A program made the position numbers and the translations under genes. DNA of 40,963 nucleotides from a virus, in IMG/VR virus record IMGVR_UViG_3300038701_002113, positions 1 to 40,963 of that record, one strand, 5' to 3'. Below are positions 6,654 to 13,263 of the stretch, one piece after another. Numbering within the stretch: the stretch's first letter is position 1; each line of letters begins with the position of its first letter. Below the pieces are notes generated by a model. That model worked only from the letters and a program-made list of their open reading frames with translations, did not search any database and was not told where the DNA came from.

Positions 6654-6980
6654 ATGATCCCCATCACCCCGATGATGGAGGCCAGATTGCCCGACACCGT
6701 TTCAAGCACCGGCGACAATTGCACCGCGAGCGGCCCGGATGGTGTGTACCGCATCCGGGAAGCGCGGGTCTCCTGCGCCGCGCGCCATGGATTTGTGATC
6801 CGACGGATGTTTCTCGCTGAACGTCGGCGTCGGATTCTCGGCCTTTTTTCCATCTGGCTCTCTGTCACCAACGGACAATGGCGAGACACTGCCGCCGAGG
6901 CGGCATGGGACGCTCAGGAAGACCTCAAGCTGCAAGCACCGCTTGCTCCGCCGACCTTCTTTTCCCCCACGAAAGGATAG
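6654..6980 (+). CDS. Unknown early protein
   Basis: A 108-aa basic protein beginning MIPITPMMEARLPDTVSSTG. Third codon positions are mostly G or C, as in neighbouring genes, which favours it being coding. There is an Arg-rich stretch (FVIRRMFLAERRRRI) and a WLSVTNGQW segment. No family is recognised. The ATG lies just after the best operator with no clear ribosome site, so the message may be nearly leaderless; an ATG at 6675 is an alternative. It is the first gene after the operator-covered promoter. Confidence 0.5.
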   Translation: MIPITPMMEARLPDTVSSTGDNCTASGPDGVYRIREARVSCAARHGFVIRRMFLAERRRRILGLFSIWLSVTNGQWRDTAAEAAWDAQEDLKLQAPLAPPTFFSPTKG

Positions 6981-6983
6981 ACC

Positions 6984-7292
6984 ATGACCCCCACACCCCC
7001 CGCCCCGATCGTGCCGCAGGGCCATGCCTTGCCGCCGATCATCGCCATCGACGCCTGGCTCTGCGCCAAGGAACGCCAGGGCCTGCCCGTCACGCGCGAC
7101 CGGCTGCGCCGCCTGCTGGCGCAGATGGACCCTCTCGCGCTGACAGCCGACGCCCCGGTGCCCTGCCCGGCCCCCTGCCCGGTCGAGACCGACGCGGCAG
7201 AGGCCGCCCGCATCCAGCACCGCGCCCTGACCCGCATCCGCACCGCCGCCGCAAACGCCCGCGCGGCCCTGATCGGCGAGGCCGCGCAATGA
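6984..7292 (+). CDS. Small unknown early protein
   Basis: A 102-aa protein beginning MTPTPPAPIVPQGHALPPII. A Pro-rich head is followed by a helix (DAWLCAKERQGLPVTRDRLR), a Cys/Pro linker (PVPCPAPCPVE) and an Ala-rich helix. The ribosome site AAGGA stands before the ATG. Its stop overlaps the next start (ATGA 7289-7292). Function unknown; it lies in a run of small coupled genes typical of early takeover regions. Confidence 0.7.
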   Translation: MTPTPPAPIVPQGHALPPIIAIDAWLCAKERQGLPVTRDRLRRLLAQMDPLALTADAPVPCPAPCPVETDAAEAARIQHRALTRIRTAAANARAALIGEAAQ

Positions 7293-7657
7293 CCGACGAG
7301 AAACACATCCAACTGAGTGACGAAACCATTTCCGAATTAGGTTCCCTGCGGGAGGAATTTGTAGCGAAATTCGGTCGCGAGCCGACTGACGATGATCCGA
7401 TACTTTTTGACCCCGACGCAGATTATCCGCGCCCTTTAAGCCAAGCCAAAATGACGGCCATCACGCTTTCGGCGATGGTTGAGTCCGGAATGCCCGATGC
7501 CTTGATCTTTGCATTTGACCGGACCGGGCTGATCCTCAGTGAGCAGACCCTTGCGGAGGCCGACGAGGACGTCCGGCAGGAGTGGACTGACTCAATGGCA
7601 ACCTGGTCGGACATGTCTCGCCAGCGCCGCCGCGCTTACATTCGGAGCCTGAAATGA
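7289..7657 (+). CDS. Acidic unknown early protein
   Basis: A 122-aa acidic protein beginning MTDEKHIQLSDETISELGSL. Features are a FGREPTDDDPILFDPDADYP segment, then helices with SAMVESGMPDALIFAFDRTG and a C-terminal Trp-rich helix. I recall small bacterial and phage proteins with the same order (FGR-P-x-DP-x-FDPDAD) but know no function. Its base composition is less GC-rich than the flanking genes, a sign of separate acquisition. Both ends overlap neighbours as ATGA. Confidence 0.75.
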   Translation: MTDEKHIQLSDETISELGSLREEFVAKFGREPTDDDPILFDPDADYPRPLSQAKMTAITLSAMVESGMPDALIFAFDRTGLILSEQTLAEADEDVRQEWTDSMATWSDMSRQRRRAYIRSLK

Positions 7658-7896
7658 CCCTGCACGCCCGCGCCACCTCGCGCGACATCGCTTTGCACAT
7701 CTACGCCCCCGCGCGGCCGCAGCAGGGCGCCGATGCGCTCTGGTACGCGCGGCAGGCGCTGGCCCGCCGCGCCGAACACGACGCCGCCACCCTGCGCAGC
7801 GCCAGCGAGACGGTGCGCGATTTGGCCAGCGACCCGGCCGAGATCGAGGCCGCCTGGCGGCTGTTCAACCACCTGGCCGGGGGAGGCGCGGCATGA
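7654..7896 (+). CDS. Small unknown early protein
   Basis: An 80-aa, almost wholly helical protein beginning MTLHARATSRDIALHIYAPA. Alternating charged and Ala residues (ALARRAEHDAATLRSASETV) suggest a helical hairpin. Coupled at both ends by ATGA overlaps. No family recognised. Confidence 0.65.
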   Translation: MTLHARATSRDIALHIYAPARPQQGADALWYARQALARRAEHDAATLRSASETVRDLASDPAEIEAAWRLFNHLAGGGAA

Positions 7897-8075
7897 CCCT
7901 GTTTCTGGCCGCCTGCACCGTCCTGGCCGGGCTGTTTTCCGGGCTGCTGTCGCTTTGGGCCATCACCGACTGGCGCGCCCTGACCCGGGCCGAGCGCGAG
8001 GGCGCGGCGATCTTCCTGGTCGGGATCTGGATCATCTTTGCCGCCCTCGCGGTGGCGACGCGGCTGCTGTCATGA
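7893..8075 (+). CDS. Small two-helix membrane protein
   Basis: A 60-aa protein beginning MTLFLAACTVLAGLFSGLLS. Two transmembrane helices (about residues 3-24 and 40-57) are joined by a charged loop (TDWRALTRAEREGA). It starts in an ATGA overlap with the preceding stop and ends in one with the next gene. It may be a superinfection-exclusion or accessory membrane protein; nothing specific supports a choice. Confidence 0.65.
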   Translation: MTLFLAACTVLAGLFSGLLSLWAITDWRALTRAEREGAAIFLVGIWIIFAALAVATRLLS

Positions 8076-8389
8076 CCGCACAGCCCCCCGCCCCGCTGCC
8101 CGACACGCTCGACGCCGCACAGGCCGAGATCAAGCGCCTGCGCCGCGCCCTGCGCGACGCCGAGGCGCTCGCCCGCGACCGCCGCTGGGACCAGCGCGAG
8201 TTCTACATGGTCGCACGCCAGCCCATCGGCCCCAACGCCCGGCCGCAGCCGACCGCGAAATACACCCACCTCGATCTGGCCCGTGACAGCGCCATGCGGC
8301 TGGCCGCCGGCCAACGCACGAACTTCGTGGTGCTGGGCGTGATCGAGGTCGTCACCCCCACCGACACCCTGACCAAACGCCTGCTGTGA
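8072..8389 (+). CDS. Unknown early protein with N-terminal coiled coil
   Basis: A 105-aa protein beginning [20 protein letters not shown]. Residues 12-35 form a short coiled coil ([20 protein letters not shown]) and the rest a small beta-rich domain ([20 protein letters not shown], then a hydrophobic VVLGVIEVV strand). No family recognised. It begins in an ATGA overlap and is 7 bp from the GapR gene. Confidence 0.65.
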   Translation: MTAQPPAPLPDTLDAAQAEIKRLRRALRDAEALARDRRWDQREFYMVARQPIGPNARPQPTAKYTHLDLARDSAMRLAAGQRTNFVVLGVIEVVTPTDTLTKRLL

Positions 8390-8396
8390 GGACGCC

Positions 8397-8786
8397 ATGA
8401 CCGACAATGCCACGATGGCCATCACCGGCCCGGACGGGCAGACCACCACCGCCGCCTTTGACCCGGCCAAGCTGCGCGAGGCGGTGCGGTCCCAGCGTGG
8501 CAGCGCCCCGATGAAGGACACCGCCGCCGACCGCGCCGTCTCTGACCGCGCCTATGGTGTCGCGGCGGGCGAGCTGCGCAGCTTCATCGAACGGGTCGAG
8601 ACGCTGGAGGCCGAAAAGGCCGAGATCGCCGACCAGGTCAAGGAGGTCATGTCCGAGGCCAAGGGCCGCGGCTACGACACCAAGGTGCTGCGCAAGGTGA
8701 TCGCCCTGCGCAAGCGCGACGCCGACGACATCGCCGAGGAAGAGGCGGTTCTGGACATGTACAAGGCCGCGCTGGGGATGACCTGA
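8397..8786 (+). CDS. GapR-family DNA-binding protein (DUF2312)
   Basis: A 129-aa protein. The C-terminal 80 residues carry the whole DUF2312/GapR signature: [20 protein letters not shown], then [20 protein letters not shown], then [20 protein letters not shown] and a [10 protein letters not shown] end. GapR of Caulobacter is a small coiled-coil protein that encircles overtwisted, AT-rich DNA and helps topoisomerases and replication. The N-terminal 40 residues (TITGPDGQ-like, Ala/Thr-rich) are an extra, variable tail. A phage copy next to a methyltransferase suggests control of phage or host DNA topology during replication. The family call is strong; the role in this phage is inferred. Confidence 0.88.
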   Translation: MTDNATMAITGPDGQTTTAAFDPAKLREAVRSQRGSAPMKDTAADRAVSDRAYGVAAGELRSFIERVETLEAEKAEIADQVKEVMSEAKGRGYDTKVLRKVIALRKRDADDIAEEEAVLDMYKAALGMT

Positions 8787-8802
8787 CCGGCCACCGTCAA
8801 GC

Positions 8803-8860
8803 CCTCGGATGAGCCGAGGCACCCCCGGGCCATCCAGCAACGACGGCACCCGGCCCGGGG
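8803..8860 (+). other. Two hairpins between GapR and methyltransferase genes
   Basis: CCTCGG 8803-8808 pairs with CCGAGG 8814-8819 across a 5-nt loop, and CCCCGGGCC 8823-8831 pairs perfectly with GGCCCGGGG 8852-8860 across 20 nt. No T run follows, so this looks more like an RNA-stability or attenuation element than a terminator. The gap 8787-8885 otherwise holds only the AGGAG at 8873-8877. Confidence 0.4.
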
Positions 8861-8885
8861 TTCCCATTCCGCAGGAGACCTGACC

Positions 8886-10085
8886 TTGACATGGTGCTAC
8901 CACCCCGAAACGGACTTTCCCTCTGCGCCGGGGCCGGTGGCCTCGATATGGGCCTCATGCTCGCAGAACCCGGCTTCCACACCCGCTGCTTTGTCGAATG
9001 GGAAGAGTACCCACGGCAGGCCCTCATTGCCGCCCAGCGGGCCGGATACTTCGCCCCCGCGCCAATCTGGGATGACGTCACCACCTTCGACGCGACGCCC
9101 CTCGCCGGATGCATCGACACCCTGCTTGCCGGATACCCCTGCCAGCCGTTCAGTCAGGCCGGACAGCGCAAGGGAGAGGACGACGAACGCCACCTCTGGC
9201 CCGACATCGAACGGATCATCGGGGAACTCGGACCCGGCCTGCGTTGGTGCTTTTTCGAGAACGTCGCGGGGCACCTCACCCTCGGCCTTGAAACCGTGCT
9301 GCGAAGCCTTCGAGACTTGGGTTTCACGCCTGCGGTTGGCGTATTCTCGGCGGAAGAAGTCGGCGCGCCGCATGAAAGGCAGCGGGTTTTCATCGTGGCC
9401 CACCGCCGTGTCGAACGACGACAACAAGTCGCTGGAGGGTCATCTGGCGATGAAGAAGCGCATGGGAGAGCGCGACGGATCGGGCGCGAACCGGACCGCC
9501 GTCACGAGCCTGCAGGTGATGGCAACGAACTGGCCGACCCCGATGGCGGGCACCCCGCGCGGGTCGGACGGGGAGAAGGGCGGCCCGAACATGAGCTTCG
9601 GAGCGGGCGGTACACCCCTGCCAGCGCAAGCGGCGAACTGGACCACGCCACAGGCCCACGACGTGACGGCGCGGGGCAGCGGACAGGTGCCGACATCGAA
9701 GGCGGGGAACGCCTGCCTTGCGACGGACGCGAAGGGATTTTCCCGCCCGGCCCCGGCGACATGCCCGCATGGTCTGCCACCCTCGCAATGGCGCCAGATC
9801 TCGCGCCGGCTGTTGCGTTCGGTGACATCGCACGTCAAGCAAGCCAGCTTGCGCAGATGGTTGCGGCGGGGGAGCTGGAAAAAGCGGCGGCTGAACCCGC
9901 TCTTTGTCGAATGGTTGATGGGCTGGCCTCCCGGTCACGCGCTCTGCGACTGCTCGGCAACGGCGTTTGCCCACTGGCAGCAGGACATGCGTGGCGCACT
10001 CTCAGCGCTGCCCACGGCCTCGGGCGCGTGGATCTGGGAACCGCCGAGTGAGAGCGCGAAACCGCAACAGATGGCGCTGATATGA
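8886..10085 (+). CDS. Overlapping WPTP-repeat protein in a second frame
   Basis: A 399-codon open frame lies on the same strand as, and out of frame with, the methyltransferase. From about residue 140 it looks like a known phage protein type: WPT at 171, NWPTPMAGTPRGSDGEKGGP near 214, NWTTPQAHD near 251, LNPLFVEWLMGWPPG near 340 and a RGALSALPTASGAWIWEPP tail. I recall such (W/L)PTP and EWLMG(W/L)P elements in phage methyltransferase proteins, sometimes in frame with the catalytic motifs. Its TGA overlaps the next gene's ATG as ATGA (10082-10085), like other joints in this operon, while the methyltransferase stops 30 bp short. A TTG at 8886 sits 8 nt after AGGAG; an ATG at 9372 is the conservative start. 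The first 140 residues may be only a shadow. Confidence 0.5.
   Translation: MTWCYHPETDFPSAPGPVASIWASCSQNPASTPAALSNGKSTHGRPSLPPSGPDTSPPRQSGMTSPPSTRRPSPDASTPCLPDTPASRSVRPDSARERTTNATSGPTSNGSSGNSDPACVGAFSRTSRGTSPSALKPCCEAFETWVSRLRLAYSRRKKSARRMKGSGFSSWPTAVSNDDNKSLEGHLAMKKRMGERDGSGANRTAVTSLQVMATNWPTPMAGTPRGSDGEKGGPNMSFGAGGTPLPAQAANWTTPQAHDVTARGSGQVPTSKAGNACLATDAKGFSRPAPATCPHGLPPSQWRQISRRLLRSVTSHVKQASLRRWLRRGSWKKRRLNPLFVEWLMGWPPGHALCDCSATAFAHWQQDMRGALSALPTASGAWIWEPPSESAKPQQMALI
8891..10051 (+). CDS. C5-cytosine DNA methyltransferase
   Basis: A 386-aa protein with the core motifs in order: motif I LSLCAGAGGLDMGL (residues 9-22), motif IV GYPCQPFSQAG with catalytic Cys84, motif VI ENVAGH (124-129), motif VIII HERQRVFIVAH (161-171) and motif X LLGNGVCPLAAGHAW (355-369). 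It transfers a methyl group from SAM to C5 of cytosine; phages use this against host restriction. Residues about 172-335, where the target-recognition domain should lie, are Arg/Gly-rich and low in hydrophobic residues. The same DNA is open in another frame (8886-10085). AGGAG at 8873-8877 is 13 nt from this ATG, longer than usual. The target sequence cannot be predicted. Confidence 0.85.
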   Translation: MVLPPRNGLSLCAGAGGLDMGLMLAEPGFHTRCFVEWEEYPRQALIAAQRAGYFAPAPIWDDVTTFDATPLAGCIDTLLAGYPCQPFSQAGQRKGEDDERHLWPDIERIIGELGPGLRWCFFENVAGHLTLGLETVLRSLRDLGFTPAVGVFSAEEVGAPHERQRVFIVAHRRVERRQQVAGGSSGDEEAHGRARRIGREPDRRHEPAGDGNELADPDGGHPARVGRGEGRPEHELRSGRYTPASASGELDHATGPRRDGAGQRTGADIEGGERLPCDGREGIFPPGPGDMPAWSATLAMAPDLAPAVAFGDIARQASQLAQMVAAGELEKAAAEPALCRMVDGLASRSRALRLLGNGVCPLAAGHAWRTLSAAHGLGRVDLGTAE

Positions 10086-10615
10086 CTGACCAGTCCCGTT
10101 TCCGCGAATACGTCACCAGCGGCGCCTTCAAGCTGACCCTGTCCCGCAACCAGGTATCGGCGCTCTCGATGATCGCCGAGGTCGGCGACGTTTCATGCGG
10201 CGGGCACACCATGGGCGCGCTGTTCCAGAAAGGACTTGTGACCCACATCCGCAGCGCCTGCGGAAAGCTGGAATACCGCCTGACAGAGGCCGGGGCTTTT
10301 GCCCTGAAGCTGGTCAGGCTGGCGGATCTGGTCCAGGGCGCGCCGGATCCCGTCGCCGAAGAGCTCGCCGCCCTGCGCAAACAACTGGACCAAGCGCGGC
10401 GGCACGCCCAGCAACTCGCAGCGGACGCATGGGACATGAGCGCGCGGGTTCAGAGGGCAGAACGGGCTGTGGCCGAGGCAAAGGCGATGATCTACGGCAC
10501 GCCAAATCCACCCAAGCCGGTCGTGACCATGAAAAACAGGCACCCGGAACGCAGCCAGAAAGACATTCTCGCCCACCTGACCGTGGCAGAGAACTTTCTG
10601 GAGGGCGGGACATGA
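10082..10615 (+). CDS. Winged-helix and coiled-coil early protein
   Basis: A 177-aa protein beginning MTDQSRFREYVTSGAFKLTL. Residues 10-75 look like a winged helix: a helix (SRNQVSALSMIAEV), MGALFQKGLVTH as recognition helix, and KLEYRLTEAGAFAL as wing, as in MarR-like 'new, unannotated leftover' modules. Residues 85-135 form a coiled coil (EELAALRKQLDQARRHAQQL). It probably binds DNA. It is coupled upstream to the second-frame protein (ATGA) and downstream to the HTH gene (ATGA 10612-10615). Confidence 0.65.
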   Translation: MTDQSRFREYVTSGAFKLTLSRNQVSALSMIAEVGDVSCGGHTMGALFQKGLVTHIRSACGKLEYRLTEAGAFALKLVRLADLVQGAPDPVAEELAALRKQLDQARRHAQQLAADAWDMSARVQRAERAVAEAKAMIYGTPNPPKPVVTMKNRHPERSQKDILAHLTVAENFLEGGT

Positions 10616-11001
10616 CCGCACCGCTTCCCTCTTGGGCGATCGAGCCTCTGGACCGTGCCGGCGCGGCGCGGGCGCTGGGAATCAGCCTGCGGACCTTGAC
10701 AGAGAAGCTCAAGGCGCACCCACATTACGAACGCCGGGGGAATCGGTTCGTGTTCTACCCCGAACACATCGCGGCGCTGCGGGAGGCCCTGAATTGTCCA
10801 ACCTCAAACTCACCAACCGGGGCGGCATCTGGTACGCCACCGGCACCGTTGCCGGGCAGCGCATTCGAAAGAGCCTTGGCACAAGCGACCGGCAAACCGC
10901 CGCAGAAATCGCGGCGCAGTTCGAGGCCGACCTCTGGAAACGTCACGTCTATGGTGACGCGGCGGTCCGCACCTTCGAAGAAGCCGCCCTCAGCTACATG
11001 A
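10612..11001 (+). CDS. HTH protein, possible excisionase, overlapping int
   Basis: A 129-aa protein beginning MTAPLPSWAIEPLDRAGAAR. Residues 12-60 form an excisionase/MerR-like HTH: RAGAARALGISLRTLTEKLK, then a basic wing YERRGNRFVFYPEHIAAL. The C-terminal 65 residues are Ser/Pro/Lys-rich and overlap the integrase gene by 208 bp in another frame. Proteins of this layout directly before int are common in alphaproteobacterial prophages and a role in excision is plausible. GAGGGCGGG precedes the start, which overlaps the previous stop. Confidence 0.65.
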   Translation: MTAPLPSWAIEPLDRAGAARALGISLRTLTEKLKAHPHYERRGNRFVFYPEHIAALREALNCPTSNSPTGAASGTPPAPLPGSAFERALAQATGKPPQKSRRSSRPTSGNVTSMVTRRSAPSKKPPSAT

Positions 11002-11840
11002 ACCAGGGCGGAGAGCCGCGGTTCCTAGCGCCTCTGCTGATCCGGTTCAAGGGCCGCTCCATCGGCAGCATCAAACCCGGAGAACTGCGCGAGGCGGCGC
11101 TGGCGCTTTACCCGCAGGCCGCCCCCGCCACCCGCAACCGACAGGCCATCGTCCCGGCCCGCGCCGTGATCAACCACGCGGCCTCGCTTGGCTGGTGCCA
11201 GACGATCACCGCCAGGCTGTTCCCGGCCGGGCGCAGCCAGAAACACCAGCCGGTCGATCGCGACTGGATCGACGCCTTTATGGCGCAGGCGGACGGCGAC
11301 GGCCTGCCGCACCTGTCGGGCATCGTGCTGTTCATGCACCAGACCGCCGCGCGCCGGTCCGAGGCGGTGCGCCTGATGGGCGATCACGTCGACCTCGACC
11401 ATCGCATCGCCGTGCTGGAACGGACCAAGACCTCGCAGCATTCGGTGCGCCACCTGACCGCCGAGCTGGTCCTGCGCATTGCCGCGCTGGACCCGCGCGC
11501 CGGGCAACCGGTGTTTCGCTACACCGAACCCTCTGCCGTGAACCGCCGGATGCAGGCTGTCTGCGCCCGCGCCGGGATCCCCTACCGACCCACGCACAGC
11601 GCCGGGCGGCACTCGTTCGGCACCAACGCCATGGCCGACGGCGCCCGGGTGCGGGAGGCGATGGAGGCGGGCGACTGGAAGTCGGCGCGGCTGTTCCTGG
11701 AAACCTACGTGCACGAGGACCGGGATGCGGGCCGAACACTGGCCCAGAAGATGGACGCCAAGCGCGGGCCGATTGCCTCAGATCCGGCACACAAGCCCAC
11801 GGAGAAGCGATATCGCTTTGAAAAGCCTAGAAAATCCTGA
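10794..11840 (+). CDS. int: Tyrosine integrase
   Basis: A 348-aa tyrosine recombinase. Residues 1-60 resemble an arm-binding N-terminal domain (SNLKLTNRGGIWYATGTVAG), about 60-150 a core-binding domain, and 160-315 the catalytic domain. Visible catalytic positions are Arg187 (TAARRSEAVRL), Lys212 (ERTKTSQ), His268/Arg272 in THSAGRHSFGT with the spacing H-x3-R-H, Trp295 and nucleophile Tyr305 (FLETYVHED). The start is a TTG at 10794 placed 8 nt after GGGAGG; no ATG fits the conserved N-terminus. It integrates the phage at the tRNA-Thr site whose 3' half follows at 11853. The last codons hold the palindrome AAGCGATATCGCTT. Confidence 0.88.
   Translation: MSNLKLTNRGGIWYATGTVAGQRIRKSLGTSDRQTAAEIAAQFEADLWKRHVYGDAAVRTFEEAALSYMNQGGEPRFLAPLLIRFKGRSIGSIKPGELREAALALYPQAAPATRNRQAIVPARAVINHAASLGWCQTITARLFPAGRSQKHQPVDRDWIDAFMAQADGDGLPHLSGIVLFMHQTAARRSEAVRLMGDHVDLDHRIAVLERTKTSQHSVRHLTAELVLRIAALDPRAGQPVFRYTEPSAVNRRMQAVCARAGIPYRPTHSAGRHSFGTNAMADGARVREAMEAGDWKSARLFLETYVHEDRDAGRTLAQKMDAKRGPIASDPAHKPTEKRYRFEKPRKS
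11805..11818. repeat. 14-bp palindrome near the end of int
   Basis: AAGCGATATCGCTT, identical to the core of the palindrome at 13499-13512 upstream of the ribbon-helix-helix/serine-recombinase operon. It is centred 42 bp before attP and inside int codons for KRYRF. It may be a binding or crossover site shared with that module. Confidence 0.55.
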
Positions 11841-11852
11841 ATCGACCCGCCT

Positions 11853-11898
11853 CTTGGTAAGGGAGAGGTCGAGAGTTCAATTCTCTCCAGCAGCACCA
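11853..11898 (+). other. attP: attP core: 3' half of tRNA-Thr(GGT)
   Basis: The segment reads as the 3' part of a tRNA gene: anticodon loop TTGGTAA (anticodon GGT), 3' stem GGGAG (11861-11865), T-arm GAGAG-TTCAATT-CTCTC (11871-11887), acceptor strand CAGCAGC (11888-11894) and encoded ACCA (11895-11898). The 5' part is missing and the sequence before 11853 cannot complete the anticodon stem, so it is not a working tRNA. Standing 12 bp after int, it is the phage attachment core. Integration would rebuild a host tRNA-Thr gene. Confidence 0.88.
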
Positions 11899-12165
11899 CG
11901 TAATCCCCTGAAATATAATGAACTTTCTAAGTCACGGGCCGGATTGAAACGTTCGGAAATGTGCAGAACTATGCAGCAACGCGCACCATGGTGTGGCACA
12001 TATCTGGCACAGCCTGGTACCCGCGGCCGGATTGTGACGGATTGCGCCTTTTCAATGGCTTGGTGCAAAATCGGGGACACTTTTCCATCTGACGCGCGCG
12101 CATAGAAATCAACAGGTTACGTCGAAGGTGTCCCCGCCTGTTGAAGGCTCGCGAAGCCTCCCATT
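11899..12165. other. attP arm region without genes
   Basis: No coding gene is seen. Repeats that could be integrase or accessory-protein arm sites include GGCCGGATTG at 11937-11946 and 12025-12034, TGGCACA at 11994-12000 and 12005-12011, and the inverted pair CGGGGACAC 12072-12080 / GTGTCCCCG 12128-12136. The base composition is more AT-rich than the surroundings, as is usual beside attP. Which repeats matter cannot be told by eye. Confidence 0.4.
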
Positions 12166-12366
12166 TCACACCTCCAGTGGGGCTAGAATAATCTCAGCGA
12201 TTGGTACCGAAGCAATTCCAACAGCAACGCCGCACTGAAAAAGCGCTTTGGTCTCCAGCCCTATGGCCCAAAACAGCAAATAGAAAGCAGCGATTAACAA
12301 GACGGTTGCCGCCGCGACGCCGTAGAATATAGCCTTGCAGAAAATCGCTCTACCTCTGTCGCTCAT
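12166..12366 (-). CDS. Small membrane protein
   Basis: A 66-aa protein beginning MSDRGRAIFCKAIFYGVAAA. Two transmembrane helices (about residues 11-32 and 40-58) are linked by LETKALFQCG. GAGGGGCAGAGGG before the ATG is a usable ribosome site. It is the last gene of the leftward recombinase operon, next to attP, so it would lie at a prophage end and could be expressed in lysogens. No family recognised. Confidence 0.55.
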   Translation of the reverse strand: MSDRGRAIFCKAIFYGVAAATVLLIAAFYLLFWAIGLETKALFQCGVAVGIASVPIAEIILAPLEV

Positions 12367-12385
12367 CCCTCTGCCCCTCACCCTC

Positions 12386-12580
12386 CTATCTGGACTCCGT
12401 TTTCGGGGGCGCGGGCGGCTCGACCGGCCAGAAGAACACCCCGCCGCAATGATGTGGATCGCGGGAAAACCCACGCGGAACCACGTCCAGCGTGACCCGC
12501 CAATCCCGCACCTTGACGTATATCCACGCCTGCTTTCCCTCCATGCTTTCGGGAACGTCTGGCCCTTCTATCCACGCCAT
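12386..12580 (-). CDS. Small unknown protein after the recombinase
   Basis: A 64-aa protein beginning MAWIEGPDVPESMEGKQAWI. It looks beta-rich (YVKVRDWRVTLDVVPRG) with a His-Cys pair (DPHHCGGVFFWPVEP) and a Pro-rich tail. AGGAGCGAGG stands before the start, 15 bp after the serine-recombinase stop. No family recognised. Confidence 0.55.
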   Translation of the reverse strand: MAWIEGPDVPESMEGKQAWIYVKVRDWRVTLDVVPRGFSRDPHHCGGVFFWPVEPPAPPKTESR

Positions 12581-12594
12581 CGCCTCGCTCCTGT

Positions 12595-13263
12595 TCAGAC
12601 TTCACTGTCGCCGGGCAGGTCTGTCACCTCGCCCGCATCCCATAGCTTCTGCCAGGCGAAGTAGGCCGCCCGGCTGATAGGCACCTCGGCCAGCGGCTTG
12701 ATCGCCTCCCAGACCTCATTGCCGCGCTTGCCCGTCCGCAGCAGCATATCGGCGACCTCAACCCGCGCCGGGGTCATCGCGATAGGCCGGCCGCCCTTCT
12801 CTCCCCGCTCACGCGCCCGCGCGATCCCGGCCTTGGTCCGCTCCACAATCAGGTTGCGCTCCAGCTCGGCCACCACCGCCATCATCTGCAGCATGGCCTT
12901 GCCCATAGGCGTCGTCATGTCCACGCGCTCGGTCAGGCTGAAGAACTGAACGCCCCGCCCTTCGAGCAGCGCCAGGACTTCAATGATGCCTTCCAGGGTG
13001 CGGCCGAGGCGGTCCAGCTTCCAGACGACGAACTCGGTTCCGGGGTGCTGTGCGGTCTTGAGCGCGCGGATGAACATGGGCCGGTTCATGGTGCCGCCGC
13101 TGGCACGGTCCACGAAGATCAGCTCTTCCGGGACGCCGTAGGCTTTCAGCGCGGCGATCTGCATGTCGGGGTTCTGGTCAGCGGTCGAGACGCGGGCGTA
13201 TCCAATCTTCCTGGTCGACAGGTTTTCGGATTGGGACTGCTTTTTATTACCGCTTTTCGCCAT
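12595..13263 (-). CDS. Serine recombinase, resolvase/invertase family
   Basis: A 222-aa small serine recombinase. The N-terminal catalytic domain carries IGYARVSTADQNPDMQI with nucleophile Ser26, then VDRASGGTMNRP, FVVWKLDRLGRTLEG and LTERVDMTTPMGKAML, all resolvase/invertase blocks. A long helix (VAELERNLIVERTKAGIARA) leads to a C-terminal HTH (about 165-215). Such enzymes invert or excise DNA between short palindromic sites. It follows and overlaps the ribbon-helix-helix gene by 17 bp, so both share one promoter. A second recombinase besides the tyrosine integrase is unusual; candidate sites are the palindromes at 13456-13540 and 11805-11818. Confidence 0.85.
   Translation of the reverse strand: MAKSGNKKQSQSENLSTRKIGYARVSTADQNPDMQIAALKAYGVPEELIFVDRASGGTMNRPMFIRALKTAQHPGTEFVVWKLDRLGRTLEGIIEVLALLEGRGVQFFSLTERVDMTTPMGKAMLQMMAVVAELERNLIVERTKAGIARARERGEKGGRPIAMTPARVEVADMLLRTGKRGNEVWEAIKPLAEVPISRAAYFAWQKLWDAGEVTDLPGDSEV

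Noticed and set aside
9372-10085. Simple sequencing frameshift splitting the methyltransferase
   Set aside because: The methyltransferase frame is continuous from motif I to motif X, so no indel is needed to explain it; the second frame is additional, not a broken half.
11853-11898. Functional phage tRNA gene
   Set aside because: Only the 3' half is present; no D-arm or 5' acceptor strand can be built from the sequence before it.
12072-12136. Inverted repeat CGGGGACAC/GTGTCCCCG as an insertion-sequence end pair
   Set aside because: The arms are only 47 bp apart with no transposase between and no target duplication seen.
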